Positions 39,713 to 48,059 of a stretch of 64,000 bases of DNA are shown here, in pieces. The stretch is from Pseudomonas sp. GOM7 (GTDB taxonomy: Bacteria; Pseudomonadota; Gammaproteobacteria; Pseudomonadales; Pseudomonadaceae). Where the stretch lies: NCBI RefSeq assembly GCF_026723825.1, contig NZ_CP113519.1, positions 2,666,001 through 2,730,000 of the forward strand. Direction: 5' to 3'. The notes under the pieces were generated by a model. That model worked only from the letters and a program-made list of their open reading frames with translations, searched no databases and was not told the DNA's origin. The stretch's first letter is position 1; every line of letters starts with the position of its first letter. The translations under genes were made by a program, and so were the position numbers.

Positions 39713-41089
39713 ATGAAGCACCTTTCGCTGACCGCACGCATGAGCCTGATGTTCATGTCCGCGGTAATTGCAGTCCTGACGGTAGCAGGGCTGAGTTTCA
39801 ATATGCTCAGCCAGCACCACTTCAAGATGCTGGATCGGCAGGCCCTGGTGGAGAAACTCGAATCCGCCAAACATATCCTCAACAATGCTCGCGGTGAAGC
39901 GAGCCTTTCGGAAGAATTACCGCAGTTGCGAGCTTTGCTGGGAGCCCATCAGGATCTGGCCGCCACTATCCTGGCCAGTGACGGTTCTGTACTGTTTTCC
40001 GACCCCAGAGCAGTCGAAGTACCTGAGCGTTTCAGACGTGCAAATGAGCAGAGCATGTGGGAGTGGCAGAACGGCCAACACATGTACCGTGGCATGACGG
40101 AGCAAATCTCGGTAGCCGATCAGGCTGAGCCGCTCACTGCGTTGCTGATTCTTGACGTCACCAATCACACACACTTTTTCGACACGCTGCAACGATGGTT
40201 TTGGATTGGATTGGTCATCAGCGCCCTGTTCAGTGCCGCACTCGGCTGGGTGGTTGCTCGCAGCGGCCTTAGGCCTCTGCGGCAAGTCACTCATGTGGCC
40301 TCCGGGATGTCCGCTCGCTCGTTACAGGAGCGAATCCCTCTCGAACCAGTGCCGCGGGAACTTCAGCAACTGGTTCTCTCCTTCAATGCGATGTTGGCTC
40401 GGCTAGAGGATGCCTTCGTTAGGCTCTCCAATTTTTCGGCCGACATTGCCCACGAGCTACGAACTCCAGTCAGCAATCTGATGACCCACACCGAGGTCGT
40501 GCTGAGTAAAAAACGCGATATCAATGCCTATGAGGAGAATCTGTACTCCAACCTGGAGGACTTGAAGCGCATGTCTCGGATGATTGATGACATGCTGTTC
40601 TTGGCCAAGGCTGATAATGGCCTGATCATCCCCGAGCAGGCCAGGATCGAACTGGCTGACGTAGTCTTCAAGCTGTTTGACTACTACCACCTTCTGGCCG
40701 AAGAGCGCGGCATTGAACTTTCGCTCACAGGCAAAGGCCAAGTGCTAGGAGATCGGCTGATGCTTGATCGAGCGCTGTCCAACTTGCTGTCCAATGCGCT
40801 GCGTTACACGCCGGCGGGAAAGAGAATTTCGGTTCTGATCCGCCAGACAGCGGACTCAACTACCTTCAGCATCGAGAACCCAGGGAACACAATCAGCTCG
40901 GAGCATCTAGAGAAACTCTTCGACCGCTTTTACCGGGTAGACCCTGCTCGACGCGAAGGTAGCCCGAGCAATGCCGGGCTCGGGCTTGCCATCACCCGAT
41001 CCATAATCGAGGCTCACAAAGGCCGCATTTGGTGTACTTCAGCGGCTGGCCTCACGGGCTTTCACATTGAACTTCCCCATCCCAGCTGA
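39713..41089 (+). CDS. copS: CopS, copper-sensing histidine kinase
   Basis: About 458 residues from ATG 39713 (RBS GGAG; GTG 39707 possible). Two membrane spans (about 12-32 and 162-182) bound a periplasmic sensor containing His and Met residues (WQNGQHMYRGM, NHTHFF). HAMP follows, then the H-box DIAHELRTPVSNL with H247, NLLSNALRYTP, and a G-box NAGLGLAITRS. It starts 2 bp after copR ends. Confidence 0.92.
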   Translation: MKHLSLTARMSLMFMSAVIAVLTVAGLSFNMLSQHHFKMLDRQALVEKLESAKHILNNARGEASLSEELPQLRALLGAHQDLAATILASDGSVLFSDPRAVEVPERFRRANEQSMWEWQNGQHMYRGMTEQISVADQAEPLTALLILDVTNHTHFFDTLQRWFWIGLVISALFSAALGWVVARSGLRPLRQVTHVASGMSARSLQERIPLEPVPRELQQLVLSFNAMLARLEDAFVRLSNFSADIAHELRTPVSNLMTHTEVVLSKKRDINAYEENLYSNLEDLKRMSRMIDDMLFLAKADNGLIIPEQARIELADVVFKLFDYYHLLAEERGIELSLTGKGQVLGDRLMLDRALSNLLSNALRYTPAGKRISVLIRQTADSTTFSIENPGNTISSEHLEKLFDRFYRVDPARREGSPSNAGLGLAITRSIIEAHKGRIWCTSAAGLTGFHIELPHPS

Positions 41090-41148
41090 TGTCGGTCTGC
41101 CGGTAAGTAGACTACAGCAGACAGCTAGCCCAACTTGACAGAGCGAGC

Positions 41149-41745
41149 TCAGGTGCAATTCGACCGAGCGCAGATGGCTTTCGCCATCCAGGCAGGCAAT
41201 GAGCGGTGAGCTGACACTAGAGCCCGCCATTCGCTCTCGGGTAGTAGTTTATGAAGCTTTGAAACGGCATCACCTACGCTTGCCTTGCCCAGCCAATCCA
41301 ATGCTCGAATGGCATCCCCCGCTCCAGTAGCGCCAAGAGCCATCAGCCATCGAGGCGCATGCCGAATCGATACGGTGGTCTTGCCAACCTGAAGCACCCT
41401 AGAACGTCCGGTGGTTAGGAAGACATACCGAACAGGAACCTGTGTTGTCAGCCCCCATTTATTGGAGACGCTAGCCCCAGTGGCGACTATCAGCTCACTC
41501 TGCACATTTGCCAATGAGCGGATGATCATCTCCGGTGCCAGTTTGCGCGCGCCGAACCGAGTTTCGACTGCAGCAATATAAAAGCCCCGAGCAACACGAA
41601 ACAGCTTTCCACCTTCGACCAGGCGAGAGAGCCCTCGCTGCACAGCATGGCGAGGTCCCTGATGCACGAATCTGCCAGGTGTCAGAACTTCGCCTTCTGG
41701 AAGCTGTTGAATAATGTCTAGGATTTTCTCGGGAAGAGCCTTCAT
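41149..41745 (-). CDS. AbiEi/DUF6088-like antitoxin or regulator, no partner
   Basis: This 198-residue protein opens with a winged-helix-like region (LPEKILDIIQQLPEGEVLTPGRFVHQGPRHAVQRGLSRLVEGGKLFRVARGFYIA) as in type IV AbiEi antitoxins. The AbiEi-type C-terminal region follows (SNKWGLTTQVPVRYVFLTTGRSRVLQVGKTTVSIRHAP). The usual toxin AbiEii, a nucleotidyltransferase, is not adjacent. It is either an orphan antitoxin or a DUF6088 regulator with another job. It marks the start of the defence island. Confidence 0.7.
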   Translation of the reverse strand: MKALPEKILDIIQQLPEGEVLTPGRFVHQGPRHAVQRGLSRLVEGGKLFRVARGFYIAAVETRFGARKLAPEMIIRSLANVQSELIVATGASVSNKWGLTTQVPVRYVFLTTGRSRVLQVGKTTVSIRHAPRWLMALGATGAGDAIRALDWLGKASVGDAVSKLHKLLPESEWRALVSAHRSLPAWMAKAICARSNCT

Positions 41746-41803
41746 TGGCCGGCCAAATGCAGTGAGTGGCCCCTACCGAGAACCGAGAGAGCCTGCGCCC
41801 ATC

Positions 41804-42241
41804 TTATGCGGGACAGATCATCGAACAATAGACCTGGCGCTTGGCTCCGTCCTGTGAGTACTGGCAGTCCCTGTGCGAGTAGATCTGGCCTGATGCCGTT
41901 TTGAAGTCGTAGCCCAAGACTCGTTCGTCTGGATCATAGACCCTTACCAGCTCGGTCAGCCTCTCCATTGTCCAATCATTGGACCCATTTATCCTTGCGG
42001 GCAGCACAACCTGGACTGCCTCGACTAGCGTCCCCTCGGCGCGCTTTTCTAGCATGTGCTCCAGCTCTTCTTCAGTCGGAATCAGAAGCATCGTCCGCCA
42101 TGAGGTGGTCTTCCGGCGGCGATTGATCACCACGTAAAACCAAGGGCGATGCTCCTCGAGCTCGACGAATCGCCACATTTGGAAGTCATCTCCAAACAAC
42201 GGCGGATACGCGATTTCAGCGCGCTTGTACGTGAGAAACAT
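41804..42241 (-). CDS. Hypothetical protein
   Basis: About 145 residues from the ATG near 42241; the longer form to 42280 has no better start. It is soluble, mixed alpha/beta, with four Cys in the C-terminal part (HRDCQYSQ, QVYCSMICPA). No family recognised. It is divergent from the XRE gene at 42324, which may regulate it. Confidence 0.5.
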   Translation of the reverse strand: MFLTYKRAEIAYPPLFGDDFQMWRFVELEEHRPWFYVVINRRRKTTSWRTMLLIPTEEELEHMLEKRAEGTLVEAVQVVLPARINGSNDWTMERLTELVRVYDPDERVLGYDFKTASGQIYSHRDCQYSQDGAKRQVYCSMICPA

Positions 42242-42323
42242 CAGTACACCCCTTTTTAAGCTATATATAGCATAGCCCAAGAGACGCTAAAAAGGCTTCA
42301 TCGTTCCTTTTGCGAGACAGCAA

Positions 42324-42614
42324 ATGGAACTCAATGAAGCGCTTGGTCTGGTGATCAAGAATCTGAGAAATTTGAAGGATCTCCCCCAGGAAGGGCTGGG
42401 CCCCAGCCAGAGCTATATCAGTGCAATCGAGCGCGGCAAGTGGAAGCCATCGATTGAAAAGGTTGAGCAGATTGCCGAGGTTGTCGGCATTCATCCTTTG
42501 ACGCTGCTGGTTCTGGCGTACCAACGGCAGACGCCTGGACTGAAGCCAGATGAGCTGCTGAAAAAGATCCAGCGAGAAATCATGAGTCTTCAGAGCAGCC
42601 TGTCACCTGAGTAG
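42324..42614 (+). CDS. XRE-type helix-turn-helix regulator
   Basis: This 96-residue protein has a Cro/CI HTH: ALGLVIKNLRNLKDLPQEGLGPSQSYISAIERGKWKPSIEKVEQIAEVVGIHPLTLL, with a C-terminal helix. It lies 11 bp before a SpoVT/AbrB-like gene on the same strand. It probably controls nearby island genes. Confidence 0.82.
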   Translation: MELNEALGLVIKNLRNLKDLPQEGLGPSQSYISAIERGKWKPSIEKVEQIAEVVGIHPLTLLVLAYQRQTPGLKPDELLKKIQREIMSLQSSLSPE

Positions 42615-42624
42615 GTATGTGCAG

Positions 42625-42858
42625 ATGAAATCGATGCAGGTGGTAATCGAAGACTGGGATGGTGACGGAGCTATTCGCATTCCCGACGAGGTGCTCCAAG
42701 AGCTTGGGGTCGACGTCGGGGACAGCCTTTACCTCATTGAAGAGTATGTCGGTACCGCCCGCTGTCTTGTGCTCAGTAAATCGCCACAGATCCCTGATAG
42801 GGTTGATGAGCTGGTGAGCACCTGGGAAGCCTCCGCTCCAAAGCCCTCTTCAAAATAA
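42625..42858 (+). CDS. AbrB/MazE-like swapped-hairpin DNA-binding protein
   Basis: About 77 residues from ATG 42625: MQVVIEDWDGDGAIRIPDEVLQELGVDVGDSLYLIEE is the SpoVT-AbrB fold, as in MazE or PrlF-type antitoxins. No toxin gene follows on this strand. It pairs in sequence with the XRE gene, so the two may form a small regulatory unit. Confidence 0.72.
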   Translation: MKSMQVVIEDWDGDGAIRIPDEVLQELGVDVGDSLYLIEEYVGTARCLVLSKSPQIPDRVDELVSTWEASAPKPSSK

Positions 42859-42949
42859 TCTGGTTTCGCAATCCCCCTGCAGCTATTCTGTGTGTGCAGC
42901 CCAAGAGCTTCCTCTCCCGGGCGCTGTACCGGTGATGAAACTTGGTTCG

Positions 42950-42979
42950 AGGCGGCCCCTGAGGCCGCCTTTATCATTT
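42950..42979. terminator. Terminator after AbrB-like gene
   Basis: AGGCGGCC (42950-42957) pairs with GGCCGCCT (42963-42970), loop CCTGA, followed by TTATCATTT. It lies between convergent genes. Confidence 0.7.
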
Positions 42980-42994
42980 CTGCGGGATGAGAAC

Positions 42995-43225
42995 CTAGTC
43001 TGTAATTGAGGAGCTGAAAACTGGCCCCATTGCGCCCAGTGGCAAGGTCTCCGACTGCTCTTCTATTCGCCCCGCCAGGAACACATCGTCCTGCGTAGGG
43101 AAGTGCCGCAAAAGGAACTTGGCATCTCGCCGTACCTTTTCAGGCAGGCTGCTATCTCGGGACAGTTCAACGAGAAAATCTCGCGTCTTTATCACAGCGC
43201 GAGAGCGCTCATTCGGCATTGTCAT
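42995..43225 (-). CDS. BPSL0761-family small protein
   Basis: This 76-residue protein (ATG 43225 with GGAG six bases upstream; longer start 43237 possible) reads MTMPNERSRAVIKTRDFLVELSRDSSLPEKVRRDAKFLLRHFP, matching the BPSL0761 family of uncharacterised proteobacterial proteins often found on mobile elements and beside antitoxins. Helical, no catalytic motif. Confidence 0.72.
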   Translation of the reverse strand: MTMPNERSRAVIKTRDFLVELSRDSSLPEKVRRDAKFLLRHFPTQDDVFLAGRIEEQSETLPLGAMGPVFSSSITD

Positions 43226-43358
43226 TTCCGTCTCCATGAATACCAGGACTCCTCTGGCAGCATACGCTTGGAGTCATGACAGGTGGCCGATGCTGACGCA
43301 ACTGGGCGGCAAGCCAACGCCTAAGATCTCTTGACCGAGAGCAAAAGCAGCGAGTCAG

Positions 43359-43748
43359 TCAAACCGGTAGTCCGTACTCAATAGAGAGCAACACCTGGTG
43401 TACAGCTCGGCCACCGAACTCGGTGCTCAACAGGGAAACGGGCTGCACGTTTCCTAGCGCAATATTTGGCGACGTGAGCCAGCGAGTCGCTGCGGCTTGA
43501 TCTGCCTCCAAGACGTTCCGAAGCATGTCGACAAGATTCGCGAGCCGACAGAAGGCCTCGCCCTCCGCAGGCGTCATGAGGGAAGCCGCTGGAGTGATGC
43601 CGATCCAGCCTGCCACGAGGCAAGAACCAATACCCAGCTCTTCCGCCAAACGCGTGGTTAGCTCAACCGGGAGTCCTGCCATGGTCGCCTGATGCAGGCT
43701 CTTATGGCTTTGGGGCAGCCCAAGTCGCTCGATAAGACTTTTCATCAT
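43359..43748 (-). CDS. Xre/MbcA/ParS-type antitoxin domain protein (DUF2384-like)
   Basis: About 129 residues from ATG 43748 (RBS AGAGG). The N-terminal helical region is followed by TPAEGEAFCRLANLVDMLRNVLEADQAAATRWLTSPNIALGNVQPVSLLSTEFGGRAVHQVLLSIEYGLPV, matching the toxin-binding DUF2384 pattern (W-x-P...L-G...P-x-x-L...G...V-x-x-x-L...E-x-G). The normal partner, a RES-domain NAD-phosphorylase toxin, is not adjacent. It may be orphaned, or may have been recruited to the NAD/ADP-ribose-related island downstream. Confidence 0.75.
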   Translation of the reverse strand: MMKSLIERLGLPQSHKSLHQATMAGLPVELTTRLAEELGIGSCLVAGWIGITPAASLMTPAEGEAFCRLANLVDMLRNVLEADQAAATRWLTSPNIALGNVQPVSLLSTEFGGRAVHQVLLSIEYGLPV

Positions 43749-43962
43749 GGCAACCTCTGGTTGTATGTTGGCACCAGCCCGACATCGGCGCTGGTTAATT
43801 AATGGACCGTCCAGCACTTTATGTGGAGGTTCATTCGTGCGCTGAGACCGCTCGCGGACCGCAGGTTTTTTTTGCGACACTGCCTCACAGCTCAATCTCT
43901 TCGGACAGTATGCTGGGCGGAGAATAAGGCGAATACCCACAACCCATGGAGAAGTAAGCGTG

Positions 43963-44859
43963 ATGGACAACGCTCGTGATCGTGTTACACAGGAAATTGT
44001 AGAGGCCGAAGACCTCAAGCTGTTGGCGTCAGTTAACTCGGATGGGTACCTGTGCAGCGGGTGCAATACCCAAGTGTTCCCGCGCTCTTACCGGCCGGAG
44101 AATCTATATCGTGCCCACTTTTTTATTCTCGACCCTCACGGCCAGGGTTGTGGGGTCGAGGTAGAAAAGAAGGTCATTGCTCGCGGCAAGCGTGGAAGTG
44201 TCCAACACGAGTTGGAGACCTCCCCTGGTTTGTCCCCCGCCCGCTTACAACTGATTGATGCTCGAACGATCGTAGACCCCGCCTTGCCTCGCACGGAACA
44301 ACGAACGCAGAGCGTTAGTCAGCAGGACGCAACGGGCAACACAGCTCGCAGAGAGGGACGGCGCGCAGCCAACAGTATTCGCCCGATCTGCCGTGCATTT
44401 TTGCGCTTCCCCTACGATAGGCATCTCTCGCTTGAAGTCCCCGGCGTCGCCCCGACGACCTATCAAACCGCCTTCAAAAAACTTCGTTCTAAAGGTTTTG
44501 AGCGGTTTGCCCAAGCGCGTGTGTTCTATGGCGAGTTGGCATGGTCACAGGCCATCGAGTCACCCGAGCACCTGACCATCTCGCTCAATGCGGGGGAATG
44601 GGTAGAAGGAGAGCTTTCGCCTTACCAAGTGCTCGTCCACTGGCGCGAGTGGTCAGCGGTAGCATGCGCGCGCCTCAGGAATGAGCTAGAAGTAGCCCGC
44701 AAGGAGGGCATGGACGCCAAGAAAGCCAAGCAAACATCGCGCAGCTATCTCTTCTTTGTTGGTGACCAAGACGATAAGAACCCTGCATTGTTCCATGTGC
44801 TAGACCATCGGCTTGTCTGTACCCTGCACGGTGACCTGATGTTCCCTCCGCGAAAGTAA
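43963..44859 (+). CDS. Hypothetical protein with CoiA-like zinc region
   Basis: About 298 residues from ATG 43963 (GTG at 43960 possible). The N-terminal part has LCSGCNTQVFPRSYRPENLYRAHFFILDPHGQGCGVE. The C-x2-C...H-F...C layout resembles the zinc-binding front of CoiA-like competence or nuclease proteins. The remainder has no catalytic motif I can name. It lies 153 bp upstream of the SIS-HAD operon on the same strand and may belong to that island. Confidence 0.55.
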   Translation: MDNARDRVTQEIVEAEDLKLLASVNSDGYLCSGCNTQVFPRSYRPENLYRAHFFILDPHGQGCGVEVEKKVIARGKRGSVQHELETSPGLSPARLQLIDARTIVDPALPRTEQRTQSVSQQDATGNTARREGRRAANSIRPICRAFLRFPYDRHLSLEVPGVAPTTYQTAFKKLRSKGFERFAQARVFYGELAWSQAIESPEHLTISLNAGEWVEGELSPYQVLVHWREWSAVACARLRNELEVARKEGMDAKKAKQTSRSYLFFVGDQDDKNPALFHVLDHRLVCTLHGDLMFPPRK

Positions 44860-45012
44860 TCGCAGCAGGAAGATCGCTGGCGGTGTAGCTACGGCAACTT
44901 CTCTGGGCCAGCCAATATTGCACCTCGATGGGCTTGTACCATTGCTCTAACGCATGAAGACAGGCATGGTGCCACTAGTGCAGCTGGTCGACGGGCAAGG
45001 AAGGAGTGGTAA

Positions 45013-46944
45013 GTGGGAAAACCATATCATGCGGAGCTTGATGCTATTCATGCGACCTATGTGTGGGCAACGCAGCAAGTCGTGTTACCCCTCCATCGGT
45101 ACTTGAGTAGATGGACCGGTGAATACGCCTGCTTCATTGGTTCCGGAGGCTCATATTCAGCAGCGTTCGCAGCAGCTGAGTTACGAGAGATCGCACATGG
45201 TTCTCCTACCCGTGCGCTGACCCCGATGGAACTGTCGGCCAAAGCCAGGTTCACTCCTACCTCAAAAGTCATGTTGCTTTCTGCAGAGGGCCGCAATCCA
45301 GATGTTCTGGCCGCAGCGACGTACGCAATGCAGTCGGACATGACGTGTGCGGCGCTCACTCTCACCAAAGACAATCCGCTGACCAGGCGCGCTGTTGAGA
45401 ACCGGGCAACACGAATCTTTTCGCATGAGATGCCCTGGGGCAAAGATGGCTATTTAGCAACGAACAGTCTGATCGCAACAGTCTTGCTTTTGCACAGGGC
45501 GCTCTTCCCTGAGGATACCAGTCGTGAGTTTCTAGCGCAGCTGTTTAATGTAGACCGATTGCAGTGGTACCGGGATCAGTGGCGTAGCGATGTGACAGTC
45601 AAAGCGATGGGCGGACGTAACTTCATCGTTCTGCACGATCCAATGACTAAGTCTTTTGCTATCGATTTAGAATCTAAGCTCTCCGAGTCCGCAGTGGCCA
45701 AGGTCGAGATCGCAGACTATCGTCAATTCGCTCATGGCCGCCATTTACAGTTGGCGGATGGTGCTGACGGTACAGCCGTCATTGCCGCTTATAGTGCAGA
45801 CTCTAAGGAACTGGCTGAAGCGACTCTAGCTCTTTTCCCCACGGACATATTGACGTTTAAGCTTGAGATTCCTGGTGTCGAACCGAATGAATTGGTTGTT
45901 TCTGGGCTAGTTATGGCCACTCTTCTAACCGAAGCCATCGCCCGAGCGGTAGACCGCGATCCAGGGCAACCCACGGTTCCTACTTTTGGCCGGGAAATTT
46001 ACCGACTGGATAGCAGTCAATATTTCAAGGGATGGAGCCAAGCGGAGAACCGCTACTCGCTTGCGGCTCGCCGAAAGTTCGACCATCGAAGCGTTTCATC
46101 AGAAGAGATGGTTCAAGCTGAGGTAGCGGCAAAGATCTATGAAGGCAAGCTGGAAGGAGCCGTCTACAAAGCAATCATCAGTGATTTCGACGGCACATTA
46201 TGTAATGCAGAGGATCGTTTTAGCGGCATGTGCCCGCGCATAGCAAAGCGGATCCTCCAACTGATCGATGATGGCCTCATCTTCTCAATCGCATCAGGTC
46301 GAGGTGGATCGCTTCGGGACGACCTTATTAAGGCTTTCCCTACGGAGTATCACAAAGCAATTTGGGTTGGTTATTACGGTGGTTCGCTACTTCAACCACT
46401 TGAAGTAAAAGTCGAGCACCCAACACCGAACACAGATTTTCTGAGCCTTTTGGGCTGGCTAAAAACAACTGCTTACTACCCTCGCTTGAAAAGCTTTGAG
46501 GATACTGTAAGAGGCGGACAACTGACCATAAAAGTATCCAGTCCAGAGGAGTCCAGAAAACTCCGCTTGGCACTGCGTACACGTCTCAATGCCGAAGGAC
46601 TCGGAGACTGGAGAGTTTTTTGCTCTGGCCATTCGATCGACGTATTGGATAGCCGTACCAGTAAGAACAACGTGGTACGGGCGATTGCAGAACGGTTTGG
46701 TTTTGACCCACTTACCCAAGCCTTGCGTCTAGGAGACAGTGGCGATGAAGAAGGTAACGACTACGAGTTACTTAGCAAGGGCTGCAGCCTTAGCGCCGAC
46801 CGTGTTTCTGCATCGTTGACCTCGTGCTGGAACCTCGCGTCTCCGGGCGCTAGTCAAGCAGGGGCCACTCAACAATATTTAGATTTCCTGCAGAAAACTG
46901 ACAAAGGTTTTGAGCTTCGGTTTTCCAAGGAGGGTGTTGCTTGA
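45013..46944 (+). CDS. Double SIS domain fused to HAD phosphatase
   Basis: This 643-residue protein starts at GTG 45013, supported by AAGGAGTGG. Residues 36-170 form an SIS sugar-isomerase/phosphosugar-binding domain (CFIGSGGSYSAAFAAAELRE; VMLLSAEGRNPDVLAA). Residues about 195-330 look like a second SIS domain, as in GlmS. Residues 385-615 are a HAD hydrolase: motif I DFDGTLCNAE (391-400), motif II-like SIASGRGGSL, motif IV GDSGDEEGNDYELL. This suggests handling and dephosphorylation of a phosphosugar or nucleotide sugar. It is the first gene of the five-gene operon. The fusion is unusual and the pathway is not known to me. Confidence 0.8.
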   Translation: MGKPYHAELDAIHATYVWATQQVVLPLHRYLSRWTGEYACFIGSGGSYSAAFAAAELREIAHGSPTRALTPMELSAKARFTPTSKVMLLSAEGRNPDVLAAATYAMQSDMTCAALTLTKDNPLTRRAVENRATRIFSHEMPWGKDGYLATNSLIATVLLLHRALFPEDTSREFLAQLFNVDRLQWYRDQWRSDVTVKAMGGRNFIVLHDPMTKSFAIDLESKLSESAVAKVEIADYRQFAHGRHLQLADGADGTAVIAAYSADSKELAEATLALFPTDILTFKLEIPGVEPNELVVSGLVMATLLTEAIARAVDRDPGQPTVPTFGREIYRLDSSQYFKGWSQAENRYSLAARRKFDHRSVSSEEMVQAEVAAKIYEGKLEGAVYKAIISDFDGTLCNAEDRFSGMCPRIAKRILQLIDDGLIFSIASGRGGSLRDDLIKAFPTEYHKAIWVGYYGGSLLQPLEVKVEHPTPNTDFLSLLGWLKTTAYYPRLKSFEDTVRGGQLTIKVSSPEESRKLRLALRTRLNAEGLGDWRVFCSGHSIDVLDSRTSKNNVVRAIAERFGFDPLTQALRLGDSGDEEGNDYELLSKGCSLSADRVSASLTSCWNLASPGASQAGATQQYLDFLQKTDKGFELRFSKEGVA

Positions 46945-48059
46945 AGAGTAAGATTGCCCTGAGGTTGTTAGCTGAACAGCTGGACTGGAGTGACGAGGAG
47001 GCAACGGAAGAGTTCTCCGCTCTTCAGTTGATGATCACCCATAAGTACGATGGCTACCAAGGGTTTCAGCCAGCCTCTCGATTCCATGTTGCCTTATTGA
47101 ACTGGCTTAGTCAGTTCCGGCAGGTTGCCCAGCGTCGTGTTGCCTTCAGCATTATTAAAAAGCAACTGGTGTACATCACTCAGCGCGAGATGCATCACCT
47201 CGTAAGCTTGATGATGCCTGAACTGGACAGGCTCATGCGCAAGCAAGTTGCGAAGGAGCTGGGCGTCCAGTTTTACGAGACCTGGACGGATGCTGCCGCA
47301 GAACGTCGACTACTGCTTCTCCGTCGCCGAACTATCTTCGTAGGGTTGAGCGATGGTGCGCGCATCGATGTCTTCCGCCGTTATAACGAAGGAAAGATAT
47401 CCAATGAGCAAGTCGTGCCCTTCAGTGAGATGTCGGACCTGAAATGGGAAAACCTTACAAAAGAGCTCACGGAGTGGTTGATAGAAAAAGAATATAAAGA
47501 CGAGACACCACATTTTGAGGCCGTATGCTTGGTAGACGACTTTGCTGGCTCAGGTGATTCTCTGCTCCGCCTCGATGAGGAAAAAGGAGAGTGGAAGGGG
47601 AAAATAAGCAAATTTTACAATACTAACAAAGCAAAAGTAGGCCAGATCCTCGCCAAAAATTGCCACCTGTATACTCACCATTATTTAGCCTCGTCCCAAG
47701 CCGAAAAAACGATCAACGATCGACTTGCGCGCTTTAGCGAGAGCCATGAGGAATTCAGCTACAGCGCCACATATTCCTATGTGCTTCCAGAGTCCATTGT
47801 CGTTAATGACAACACGCCCCCTCCAGAGCTAATAGATCTCATCAAAGCTCATTACGACAAGGGTATTGAAGATAAGCATGTGGGGAACGACATCTGGTTT
47901 GGGTATAGAAATTGCGGGCTCCCTTTAGTCCTTGAACACAATACGCCAAACAATTCAATTGCCTTGCTATGGGCTGATTCGCCTAATAGCGGCTCTGAAG
48001 GCCAACACAAAATGAAGCCCCTTTTCGCTCGACGCAAACGGCACTCGACTAATGGATAA
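46941..48059 (+). CDS. Phosphoribosyltransferase-like protein (PRTase of conflict-system type)
   Basis: This 372-residue protein starts at TTG 46941, which overlaps the previous stop (TTGA) and has a strong AGGAGG. The segment FEAVCLVDDFAGSGDSLLR (VDDFAGSG at 198-205) is a PRPP-binding motif as in type I phosphoribosyltransferases (VDDxxxTG). The surrounding parts are long and helical, unlike salvage PRTases. PRTase/ATPase pairs of this kind have, I believe, been noted in surveys of bacterial conflict systems. It overlaps the next gene by 8 bp. Substrate base unknown. Confidence 0.72.
   Translation: MKSKIALRLLAEQLDWSDEEATEEFSALQLMITHKYDGYQGFQPASRFHVALLNWLSQFRQVAQRRVAFSIIKKQLVYITQREMHHLVSLMMPELDRLMRKQVAKELGVQFYETWTDAAAERRLLLLRRRTIFVGLSDGARIDVFRRYNEGKISNEQVVPFSEMSDLKWENLTKELTEWLIEKEYKDETPHFEAVCLVDDFAGSGDSLLRLDEEKGEWKGKISKFYNTNKAKVGQILAKNCHLYTHHYLASSQAEKTINDRLARFSESHEEFSYSATYSYVLPESIVVNDNTPPPELIDLIKAHYDKGIEDKHVGNDIWFGYRNCGLPLVLEHNTPNNSIALLWADSPNSGSEGQHKMKPLFARRKRHSTNG

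Noticed and set aside
42932..42945. Possible left-end TnsB site (GATGAAACTTGG)
   Set aside because: It matches only GAAACTT, is single, and has no TGAAAA terminus nearby.
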